This document shows positions 23,853 through 33,889 of a stretch of DNA of 64,000 nt, piece by piece. The notes beneath the pieces are model-generated. The model was given only the letters and a program-made list of their open reading frames with translations, searched no databases and had not been told where the DNA came from. A program made the translations under genes and the position numbers. The stretch's first letter is position 1; each line of letters begins with the position of its first letter. The stretch comes from Theristus sp. LFF4_11. Its lineage: Eukaryota; Nematoda; Chromadorea; Monhysterida; Xyalidae. The stretch is from positions 62,001 to 126,000 of the forward strand of contig JASANC010003005.1 of the NCBI GenBank assembly GCA_030248135.1. The letters are read 5' to 3'.

Positions 23853-25298
23853 GTGCGAAGCAGATATGGGGTGAACGTTGGTCATTATCAGAAACTAGCT
23901 GTTTTATGACACTTTGGTTTATAGCCAGTTTTATCGAACGTGTCGTTTGGTATAGTCAGTTTTATCGAACGTGTCGTACCGATATGACGTCATTCGCTTC
24001 CAATAACGGCCTCGTTTCTCATTCAGTGTTTTCGTCTTGTTAAGCTCCTCTTAAATTTTTTTGCACGTGAAGGACTCTCACTCTCTCTGTTGAATTGAAT
24101 GCTCAAGTGTTGTTGTGCATGACAAGCAAAGCACATATGTTTTAACAACATTTGACGTCATTTCGATCCGACACGATTGAATAATAGGCACTTTCGTAGT
24201 CTTTCACACTCGTTAAGATCTTTTGATACGGATATCACCGTGGCTAAAAATTGTGGCATGTTTCAAAAGCGCTGTTTCATTGGTGATGAGAAATGCACCA
24301 ACAATTGTTAAAATTCACAGTTGTGTTTTGATAATTCTCGCTTTCAAGCAACAAAAGGAGCCGCACCAAAAGTTGCAGTGGTTGTCGTGCAGTTTCCCGT
24401 CTCCGTTATCCGTCGTTGATCAGCAGAACACCTTTGAATGCGACACGGCGCACGGTGCAAAATGGAACAAATGTGATTAGCTGCATTGTTGTTTTTATTC
24501 GTTTTCGAATACAGGGTGGCGAAAAAGGTAAACCGTTGTCACCAATTAAGGTAATTACCCAGAACCGAGCCAACATTGTGAGCTGAAAATTGCAGTAAAT
24601 TCTGATAATACAGTAAAAAGTCCCTTTTTCGGTCGCGAGTGCTTTATGCGCCATTCTTTGTGCCAAGCCCATTTTGATTTGCCCGTTTCCCATTTTCGTT
24701 CCATGCCCTTTTTCTTGAAAAAACCCTTCGTAAAAACAGCCGAGCGGTGTTGCACGGTAACCTCAACTTTTTACCTTGGATTCATAAGGGCGATGGCACG
24801 AAAAGGGGGTTCATGTAGAATCGGAAATCGCGGCCTGGACAGTCGCGGCCGGATCATCGCAACCTGAAAAATTGCGGCCTGAATAATCGCGGTCGTACAA
24901 TTGCAGCCTTGAGAACCGCGACCCAGTTAATTTTGGCCCACAAGATTTTCATGCCCTGTCACCTTTTCAAGTCAGACAATTGACCGGTAGCGGTAGCTGG
25001 AGCTTCAACTCTGAGCTTGAATGAAAAACTACATCAAACTGCTCTATTTCCCATTTAGGCATAGAGCATGATGACTGCATTTATTATGAATGCTAGCTGA
25101 TCACACAGTGACAGTGGCTCACAAGATTTTGTGAGAATGTTGTAATTTTCAGACACTCTGTAGATAGACAGCCAGCCTCTTCTACTGGTGAACGTTCCAG
25201 TTCCTGCCAATGCCATCAGCAACACCAATCAAAACAAAATTTGAAAACAAGTGGTGCGCTTGCACACCCATGATTTTTCTATGTGAGTTACTGCCACC

Positions 25299-26348
25299 TA
25301 GGGTTAGGGGGAAAAAAAATCCGGATTTTTTTTTAAATTAAAAAAAAAAATTTAAAAAAAAAAATTTTTTTTTTACAAGTTAGGTTTGTTCGAAGCGTCT
25401 CGTCGAGCTGAGTTCATCTAGACTATTTTCAGAACGATCCGGAAAACTATAAGAGCGAAAATCGTGTTTTATTGAAATTATGTCCATTTCATAGAGGGAA
25501 AGTTGCATTTTCAACAGTAAAACAGGACAATTTTCGACGTGTACTTGAATATTGAACCGTTCTTAGTTGTTCCTCTTTAGAAAATTACCAAAATTTGACT
25601 GTGTTCAAAAATTCCTGTTTGCTGTAGCTAAGTCGGCAACCCCTGTCGACCCGGTCGCCCCCCCCCCCAAGACACTTACTTTCAGGTTCAACCAGCTATG
25701 CTATCTGCCACATGGCGAGAGCCCACTCTTCAAATCATGGTATCGAAAACACGTACCATGATGTCGCGATCACGTTGCGGGCAACTGACAGACGCAAGTT
25801 TAACATGTTAGTTTAGCTCAGCACGCAAGTTTTAACATGTGGCCATGTTATCGGGTATCTGAAAAACGGTCGTGTGATGTGGTATTAACCAACATCTCCG
25901 CTCCAATTGTTTAACAATATGTCGCACAACTCCAATTGTAGACCTATAACATACGCCAATCAACAAAATATCATGTTCATCTCATGGCCTACCACCGACT
26001 GAAAAAACATGTTCTAAGTTGCAAGAAAACGATTTCTGAAACGATATTTCAATTCAGTTAAGTCATTTCAACGCTAAAAATTGACTCTAGAAGTCATCCA
26101 AATCGAAAAACATGGAGTACGTCGGTCAAAATGACCAAATAATGACATGTACCTAAGCACACAAAGAAGTTGGGAAGAAAATTTGGTTTGAACTTTCAAA
26201 AAATTATGCCATAAATCGAATTTTCAGAGCAAAGTAGAAGAAAAATTTTTCAAATTTTTTTTTTAAGTTTGAAAAAAAAATCCAAATTTTTTTTAAAAAA
26301 AAAAACGAAAAAAAAATAAAATTTTTTTTTTCAAAGCCCCTAACCCTA
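25299..26348. mobile_element. hAT-like non-autonomous element, TAGGGTTAGGGG ends
   Basis: Termini TAGGGTTAGGGG and CCCCTAACCCTA. The flanking 8-bp duplication is CTGCCACC at 25291-25298 and CTGCCACG at 26349-26356, one mismatch. Long A/T runs lie inside both ends. No transposase seen in 1,050 bp. Confidence 0.8.
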
Positions 26349-26805
26349 CTGCCACGCCACCCCGTCTCGGAGCTGCCTGCCATTTGTTATTAGCAAGAAA
26401 CCATTGATCGACAAAAAACAAAAACAATCAAAAATTTTGGTTTGACATTTTGAAAATTCAGGAAACTAATATAACTAGGTAATCAAAAAAATATGCACAT
26501 GTTGATGCACATAAATTATAGCATGACCGAAAAAATAAGGCAGTCAATCAAGTCGGGATCAGTCGCAGACTAGGAGTTGTCTTTTTCAGAAATGCCACCT
26601 CCTAATCATGCGTGCAAGGGAGAAAAAAATAAACAGAATAGCAGGAAGAATCCATTGGTTTAAAAAAACGCGTCAATTTTGGCACACAATTGGGTTTCTG
26701 AACGTCTTTTTTCTTTCATTCAAATTTCGCGCGCTCCTTGCACCCTGAAAAAAAGCTGCCATGTTTACTCGGTCATTCCGTAGAAACAATAAAATATCTT
26801 AAATA

Positions 26806-27597
26806 CAGTCGAACTCACTAAAATGTGGAATCAGCTGATTGGTCGACCGAGCGGAGGCTGCTCACACTCCGCACCGTTCTTTTTTCGTGGATTTGGATTT
26901 TATTGAAACGTGTTTCTTTTGAATGAGTGTGAATTTCCAGCACCCTTTCCATGCTAAAAATAAACTGAAAGGGTTGGAGAACTGCGAAATTCAATTTTTT
27001 TATTCAACAGCTCAAAATGCATTTTTTTACTGACGACGACGACGACGACGTCGTCGCTTAATTTTTACGTGTGAACTGAAAGACAAAAGCCTGAAATGAG
27101 TGCGCTGTGTAGCCAGCTGAAGGGGGTTTCATTCCTAGCTGACCGATCGACATGCGTCCGCAATTTAAAAAAAAATGCGTTCCGACTTCGCGGACGACGA
27201 CGACACGACGACGACTTTGCTTTCATTTTTCATTTTCACCGTTTTCAAGTTGTTTTTGGTAAGCTGCTGTGTTCATTTACTTGGTGCACGCAGCAAACCA
27301 TGCACAGCGCACTCCTTTCAGGCTTTTATTTTTCAGTCCACACGCAAAAATTAAGCGACGACGACGTCGTCGTCATTAAACAAAAAATACATTTTGAGTT
27401 GAGCTGTGGCATAAAAATTTTCTAAATTTCGCGGTCTCTAACCTTTGAGTTTATTTTTAGCACAAAAAGGGTGCTGGAAATTCATAAAAACACGTTTCAA
27501 TAAAATCCAAATCCACGAAAAAAGAACGGTGCGGAGTGTGAGCAGCCTCCGCTCGGTCGACCAATCAGCTGATTCCACATTTTAGTGAGTTCGACTG
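26806..27597. mobile_element. Tc1/mariner-like foldback MITE, 792 bp
   Basis: Ends CAGTCGAACTCACTAAAATG and its reverse complement, flanked by TA on both sides (26804-26805, 27598-27599). The inverted ends match almost perfectly for more than 100 bp and continue imperfectly to an inner ACGACGACG/CGTCGTCGT block, so most of the element could fold into one long hairpin. There is no transposase. The short plus-strand frame at 27096-27425 is not coding in appearance. Confidence 0.85.
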
Positions 27598-28138
27598 TAG
27601 ACAGTGGACGCAGCATTAAAACAGCAACAAAGCACGAAAATTTTGTGGGTCGCGTCGCGGTTGCCTGGACCGCGATTGTCCGGGCCGCGATTGTCGAGGC
27701 CGCGATTTACACAGACCGCGATTTTCCGGACCGCGTTTGTCTAGGTCGCAATTGGCGGGCCGCAATTTCCTGGGCTTCGATTGTACGCACACCCGGAAGG
27801 GGCATGAAGACAGGCGCGCGAAAGAAAATTTTTATGTGATGGAACAACTTGCGTCGCGGTTAAAAACATCAACAATACACATCAATTCAATGATCTGAAC
27901 TACTCAGCAAATTGTTAAGCTACAACGTATCAGAAGTCAAGCAAAAAACAAGGTTGGGTCCGGTTTTCAAAACGGACATGTAAGCGAAGTGAACCTTATC
28001 ATTGCCTTGTTGTGGAACATACTGCAGACAGGCAGCATTTTGCTAGTAGAAATAAAGTTTTCAGTTTTTTGTCAACACCAACACCAGATGTCGTTGTTTC
28101 CCACCAACGTAATCACACCACAACAACAATCCGTTATC

Positions 28139-28220
28139 ATGTTTATAACTTATCGCTCTTGTGTTACTGTTTGCATTGCTTTTCTTTTGTGTGCAAGTGC
28201 TGAAAAAACAGCCGACCAAG
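28139..28220 (+). CDS. possible signal-peptide exon of a small secreted protein
   Basis: ATG followed by MFITYRSCVTVCIAFLLCASAEK, a good signal peptide, then a possible donor (AAG/GTATTC). Without splicing the frame continues to 28306. No second exon was identified. Supported only by the signal-peptide character. Confidence 0.2.
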
Positions 28221-28787
28221 GTATTCATTTGAAGAAGAATCATACCAGTGTATTTGCATCAACCAACGCAGAATTTTTGAGAAATGCGGAAACTCATGAC
28301 AAATGAAAACCTGAAAATGGTGGAAAATGCTTTGAACTCAAAACAACAGTTTCTTTCGACATGTTGAATTCAATTTTTTTTTGATTCAGTGACTGCCGGA
28401 TGGGCGGCTTAGTTGGCTGGTGATTTACGGCAATTGTTTGATACTTCAAATTTTTTTTAAAGTACCGTTGAATGATTTAGTATAGTCACAAACTACAAAT
28501 ACTAAATCACTAACGGCCGTTATTGAACGACTTAAAAAACACACAGGTTTCATTTAGTCGTTATTCATTTGACTTGGACAGTTTTTATGTTAGCGGAAAG
28601 AAGGTTTTTTTTGCTGACGCTAAATTTTGTACATAGTTTGTCTCAATTGGCGAACCAACTGAGGGTGGGTGGCACGCTTTTTGACCCGCGGGCGGTTTTT
28701 TTTATTCGGGAAAATTGCCAGGCGTGTGCATTTGAAAAATCAGCCCAAATGAGCGTCCGTTCAAATGGATTGACATCTAAGGCGATC

Positions 28788-28861
28788 AGCTGATTGGTTG
28801 GTGACGTCTCTGTTCTGCACAGATAAAGCATGCATAACGTGATCACCAACCAATCAGCTGA
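28788..28861. mobile_element. GCTGATTGGTTGG-type MITE, compact copy
   Basis: ATCAGCTGATTGGTTGGTGA at the left and ATCACCAACCAATCAGCTGA at the right, with about 35 bp between. It is a near-perfect hairpin of the same family as 8868-8970. Confidence 0.65.
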
Positions 28862-29157
28862 CAGCCGAAAATTTAGAGTTCAATTGTATTTGTAAACTGG
28901 TTTTCCTAGTGTTTGTCGTTCAGTTTTTATACTGAATGTAAACCGCACCGCACAAAGACATGTGTGAGTGGAACAACAACGTAAAAAATGCATCAATTGC
29001 ATGGCAAATACCATGGTATGGTAATGGCAAGGCATGGTAATGTTGCAAAAATTACGGCATGGCATATGGGACTATGTTTGGTTTCAGATATTTCAAACAT
29101 CAAACAGCAAGCGGCATATCTTGGAAAAGCTGCCATCGCATCGCATCAAGTTTGTTG

Positions 29158-30241
29158 TTACCCCTCAAATAAGTCGTCTAGCAAGCCTGGTCTGCGGGTG
29201 GTTGCCGGAAGCGGACGATTGAACAGTCCATAACCGACCGGGTCCATGTTCCAGACTGAGTAGAACCAATTACGAAACGGCATGTTGCAGTATTCAGTAT
29301 CTGAAAAGTTTGAAGAATGATCTAAACAGATGCAGAAAAAAAGTTGGAAAAGATTTGCTTCAAATTATTTCAAGCTCGGCTTAAACGCAGTGTTCAGTTA
29401 AGACTAAAAAATTGTTTTTCCGGCTCTTAAAATCGAGTCGTAAATTAGGTACGATTTTTTTGATTTTCTGAACCAGTTTTTTTTAATATCTTTTGAATTT
29501 TTGTGGTTTCATAAGTTTTGCATGACCGTGATTGTTCGGTCGGTATCCAATCCGGTACACAAACATTTGAATTTTCGACACGCGCAGAATCTGGATTTGC
29601 TGAGAACACAGGCTCAGTGCACGCTAAAAAAACATGTACCAACTCGTGTTGCCCTTGCCCCGCATCATATGCCCTCTCTCGCCAGTGTCCCGCGCGTGTA
29701 GTCCGGTCCCTTCGCGTGTCCCAAAAATAAAAATTGCCACAAATCGATTGAAAAAATGTTACCAGAACAATTCATCGGTTAGCTGCACGGCAGTGCGAGC
29801 AATGTTTTACCGGGACAGGACACGACGCGGGAATGGCGGGATACGCGGCGGGACAGGACATGACAAACAAGTTAGTAGATTTTCTAGCGAGAGAGAGTGC
29901 TTATCAAAAAGTTACAAATTTTTAATTTCGAGCACTAAACACACGTTTGCAGTATTCGCACCTGAAACCGACCAAAACGCCATGCGGCCGGGCGCCTTCG
30001 CGTTGCGCAGAATGTAGGCGCCCCATTTGCCGCCGAACGAGTTCGCGACCAAACGCTGCAGTTTCACCACTTCCTCGTGCGTGTTGGTGGCGTTGTACGA
30101 GTTTGAAGCGATTTTGATCGCTTTCGCGAGACGCTCCGACGGACAGGCGGCCGCTGCAATCCGAGTGGACAGAAGAATCAGATTCATCACGAAAAAAGTG
30201 GCTATTTCATTCGTTTTTTTTAACCAGGCGAACTTGTTCAT
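29158..30241 (-). CDS. small secreted protein, possibly dynein-light-chain-like
   Basis: Two exons in phase: 30241-29962 and 29300-29158, for 140 residues. The N-terminus is a signal peptide (MNKFAWLKKTNEIATFFV..., ending IAAAACPSE). The mature part has AKAIKIASNSYNATNTHEEVV, then LVANSFGGKWGAYIL. This order of a helix, a short linker, a helix and a (G)xW motif resembles LC8-type dynein light chains, but the similarity is from memory and weak. One Cys opens the mature chain and one opens exon 2 (EYCNMPFRNW). The tail is Pro- and Arg-rich and ends LLDDLFEG. A TATAAAT box on the minus strand at about 30291-30297 lies some 50 bp upstream of the start. Structure is well supported; function is unknown. 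Confidence 0.6.
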
Positions 30242-30291
30242 TGGAAACTATAAAATTGGCAACTCGAAAGGGTTTTATGAAAGAACCATGA

Positions 30292-30297
30292 TTTATA
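30292..30297 (-). promoter_or_regulatory. TATA box of the small secreted-protein gene
   Basis: TATAAA on the minus strand about 50 bp before the ATG at 30241. The position fits a core promoter with a short leader. Confidence 0.4.
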
Positions 30298-30379
30298 CAG
30301 GGCTCTGGGGCATTCTAATCGGCGTTTGTTAACACCAGCAGGTGTTCAGAAACGCAATCGGTGTTTCAAAGCAAGTGAA

Positions 30380-30630
30380 TTAGATTTTCAGCTTGGAGTC
30401 CACTATCGACACAAGCAGGCGCCTGTGGGAATTGAATCGACCCATTTCCGAATATTGCAAACCTAAAAGTGCCAACAAAATCAAAACTTTACAAGTTGTT
30501 TTCTTCAGTTCAGGCGATTCGGGTGCCATCAACACTTCGAGCAGCGTCGGTTCAGACCGTCCTTGTTGTTGTGCGTTGGTCGTAGAGAAAATGAAACAGG
30601 AAACCATCACAATCGCCACCAGTGAACTCA
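30380..30630 (-). CDS. small secreted peptide precursor, unidentified
   Basis: Open frame of 83 codons starting MSSLVAIVMVSCFIFSTTNA, a classic signal peptide with likely cleavage before QQQGR. The mature part reads SEPTLLEVLMAPESPELKK, then LQYSEMGRFNSHRRLLVS. A stretch inside (KVLILLALLG) could be a 30-nt GT...AG insert that keeps frame, but that is too short for a normal intron, so I read through it. The dibasic HRR could be a prohormone cleavage site. The start could lie further upstream in the same frame, but only this ATG gives a signal peptide. It lies 139 bp upstream of the previous gene on the same strand. Confidence 0.4.
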
Positions 30631-31182
30631 TTTTTGCCACTTTTGACTTCGAATTTGAAAAAAAATTTAAACCACTTTGCTTCTCGCACCAATCACCGTT
30701 CGAAGTTCGCTCTGATTGTTTGTTATACACGCGGTTTTCCAATAATAATAATCGATATTTTAGTTTGTTGCTTTTGAATAAAAACACTGCAATCTTCTGA
30801 ATAAATAGCAGTTTTACTTTTTACGTTTTGCAGCTTCTGGTTACACTTGGACGGTTGTGTTCGGCGCTCATGACCGCCGCTGTACAAGCGCACTGCAACG
30901 AACGTGTCACAGACTGCCTGTGTGTCGCGACAGCATATGCAACTTGTTTTGGTGAAATAATAGCCAGTAAATTATTGCTGGAAACAGTGTTTACTGAGAT
31001 GACAAGTTTTTTTGGAAAGTTATGAAATGAAATATCATATTTTTCAATGACGTTCATCATTACACCGCATGCAGTGATCACCAAAACGAATGAAAACTGC
31101 AATCTTTCACCATCTTGGCAAGTCCAGAAAAAAGTTGGTGGTGCGTTGGTGTAGATCTGTGGGTATCATCAATTGTTTAGGT

Positions 31183-31357
31183 TATGCGACTCAATGCGTG
31201 TGCAGACGTGTCGAAAGGAAACCAGTTTCAATCTTTATGTGGCAACTCAAAATCGGTAATTCAGCCATATTGAGGGGCTCGGATCAATTTGCCAATTTTG
31301 AATTTCCGCGTTATGCATGAGACTGTTTACCTATTTATGAGCGCATTGAGACTCGAG
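31183..31357. mobile_element. GACTCAATGCG MITE copy
   Basis: Begins at GCGACTCAATGCGTGTGCAG and ends at GCGCATTGAGACTC. Same family as 23255-23425. Confidence 0.55.
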
Positions 31358-31850
31358 ATCAAAATAAAAGATACCAATACCGTACCGAACTTTGTGCGAA
31401 CAATTTGTGTGGACGTTTTCAAAGAAATATGTACTTTAATTTTCGTATCGATCTCGTTCAATAAAACAAAGCATTGCATGGTCTAAGAAACCTTTGTTCA
31501 TTACTGGTAATGCTGGGCTCTGAGCCGCCTCTGGGCGTCTTCTGCGCTATGAATCAAATCTTGTCCCAAATGTCGCTGGTAGGCTGGTCCAATCGGATAC
31601 ACAGTACCCATCGGGACCTGTGGGACAGGCCAGTACAGGTCGCGAAGGCGCTGCGTCTACCGACGGAACACTGACACCAGCAGCATCACGGCAACAAACA
31701 ACAACAACAATCGGATACACACTCCAAGAGAAACTCGAATTAGCGCACAGACGGGCCTGACTGAACTTTTAATTTGTGTGAACATTTGGTGAATGTGAAT
31801 GTGACTGTGAACATATCTATATTTGGGGCCTGTTGTTGTTGTTGTGATTT

Positions 31851-32005
31851 TTAGGCGATGTTTATAGCCAGGGCTAACCCAGAGAAGCGTACAGAGCGCA
31901 TCGAGTTTTCTCTGTCATTAAGTGACTATACGCCCCTCGGCGGGGCTCGATCCCCCGAGCGCACAGACTGTAGTCTAACGCACTACCACCAGGCCACGAG
32001 CGTGA
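31851..32005 (-). mobile_element. tRNA-derived SINE, uninterrupted copy
   Basis: Minus strand: TGGCCTGGTGGTAGTGCG, then GGGATCGAGCCCCGCCGAGG with the B-box region, then TCTGGGTTAGCCCTGGCT. It serves as the reference for the interrupted copy at 13905-14292. A neighbouring 50-bp block (GAGCCTGGGGGCCCGCGG, about 32043-32090) recurs near 48168. Confidence 0.75.
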
Positions 32006-32219
32006 CTAACGAGGTTGTGGAACCCAGGCCTTGATGTACTAACGAGCCTGGGGGCCCGCGGTATACGCTTGCCAGGTGAAACCGCAAGAAACACCCAACC
32101 CCAACCTCTGATCTGACTGACTCTAAAAATGTCATTTTTGGCACGTTTTTGGAAAGTTCAACAAAAATTTCCTTGAACATTGCCTTGCAATTTGCAAAAC
32201 CGTCAGCAGTCGACTTTGG

Positions 32220-32701
32220 CATAGTTGTTCCAGAGCCGAGGGGTTGGGGGGGGGCGATATAGATAGCTGGAGCAAATTTTCCAGATAGATAGATAGCTGG
32301 AAAATTTTGGGTGGGGCCGCGGGGGGGGCATATGACTTTGGGGGGGGGCCGGTCAAAATTTTGAAATTTGATAGATAGATAGCTAAAACGCTAAAAAGCT
32401 ATAAAAACAACAAAATAATGCTAAAAATACACTAAAAACAAGTATAAACGCGTATTTTACCTAAAATTAGCAAAATTTTCAAGAATTACGAGCAAAAATG
32501 GTCAATTTTGGTCAAAAATTGACTCATTTCATGTCTTCGAAGACAAAAATTTTCAGATAGATAGCTGGCTGAGAAAATTTTTTAGATAGATAATAGCTGA
32601 GCCGAAAAAACCTGTTTGATAGAGATAGATTCGGAAAAATTTGGGGGGGGGGGGGGGGGCGGGCCGGCCCCCTCAGGCCCCCCCCCCCTAGAACAACTAT
32701 G
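32220..32701. mobile_element. G-run and GATA-repeat element with inverted ends
   Basis: Ends CATAGTTGTTCCAG and CTAGAACAACTATG form an inverted repeat. Inside are long G and C runs and several GATAGATAGATAGCTGG tracts. The 8-bp flanks (GACTTTGG and GACTGGTT) match only in part. Probably a hAT-type non-autonomous element; classification is tentative. Confidence 0.5.
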
Positions 32702-33889
32702 GACTGGTTTGCCTACTTTATTCAAAAAGCGTAAAATAAAACACGCTTGTAAATATTTTTTTGCAGTTTGCTTGAATTGCAATTGTCGGCAAACATTTCA
32801 GCTGAAAGACAAAGAACTAAACAGACACAGACTTTTATTTTTGACAGGCACACATTTTTTCAGGAATGTGAACTGCGACCGCGGCGAAAATGGGATACAA
32901 ACGCGACATGGCTGATATGTCGAGCCGGCGACTAAATGCACTGCTGTCAATATAAGCTGCTTTGTTTGAGTATGCGTGTGCCGTGTGTGTGCGTTCCTTC
33001 AGATATTAGTTGTCTCAATTGTGCTGGTAAAAACGATTTGTATACATTCTTAAAAGTGATTTTTTTGATTTCTGATCAGAGGTTGCTTGCCCGGGTTTTT
33101 GTGAGAGCTGTAATGATTCTCGTTTTCATTAGGAAATGTTTTTAGTCTGTTTGTTGCAATTGATTTGCGTTGAATAAATGAAATGTCGGTGACACTACTG
33201 ACCAAGCTAAAGATGTCAAAAACGTTGTGCTTGCTCAGGTGGCAAATGTTTGCAAACATGAAAGTCGTTTTTTGCAGCTTTCACCCAAGTCGAAAGCTGG
33301 ACATTTTGATGCGAAAAATCTCTGAAGCCCTGCTTTTTTTTATTTTTTTTCTTTTGAAAGACCGGGCTCACCTTGACGATTTCGACGCGCAATGGTTTGT
33401 TTTCCGTTTTCGTGTCAAGCCGGCGCGGAGTTGATAGATTTTTATGTTCGTTTTGTCTATGTTTGTAATTCCAAAGTTTTTGATGTCAAGAACCAAATTT
33501 TCACGCACAAAGTCCCCGCTTCCGAATTGACTTTTGCAGGCTTTGTTTTATGATTATTTTGAGTGTTTAGATCCATTTACTGATCGAACGGGGACGGAGG
33601 GCGTGAAAAAAGTGGGTGCAGTGCGTGTGCTGCATGCTCATTGGAAAGTGCAGGTGCGATGCCGATGCCCGTGCGCGTGCGTTTTGAATAAAGAAGCATT
33701 ACGCTATGGACTTTGGTCCATTCCATTCTTTCAAAACAGTTTTAAAACGTTTATTTCCTGTGCCAACCCTAACTATGCCCAGGACCGTTGATTAAACAGG
33801 ATATTTAAATTATTGAAATAATGACGTTTTTAAAGGTTTGAGAACGCATTTTCGTATAGCAAAGCAACAGAATTGAAAAGAACTGTAAA

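Larger units (their letters stand above)
24815..27790. mobile_element. probable large foldback element with arrays of 15-bp repeats at both ends
   Basis: At 24815-24930 a degenerate 15-bp unit (AATCGCGGCCTGGAC) repeats about seven times. At 27645-27790 the same unit repeats in inverted orientation (CCGCGATTGTCCGGG). The two arrays face each other across about 2.7 kb. Two other complete elements (25299-26348 and 26806-27597) sit between them. Exact boundaries and target duplication were not found. Confidence 0.5.
30800..33889. other. repeat-rich intergenic region before CSE1L
   Basis: Contains a GACTCAATGCG MITE (31183-31357), a SINE (31851-32005), a G-rich inverted-end element (32220-32701) and AT-rich DNA with short frames. 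A minus-strand frame at 30821-31102 opens with MQFSFVLVITACG but shows no further support. The CSE1L promoter should lie just before 33890. Confidence 0.45.

Noticed and set aside
23252..24043. 263-codon plus-strand frame
   Set aside because: Starts inside a MITE and has no recognisable domain; codon use is not like the real genes.
30821..31102. Minus-strand frame starting MQFSFVLVITACG
   Set aside because: Only a weak signal-peptide look; no promoter, splice partner or homology to support a gene.
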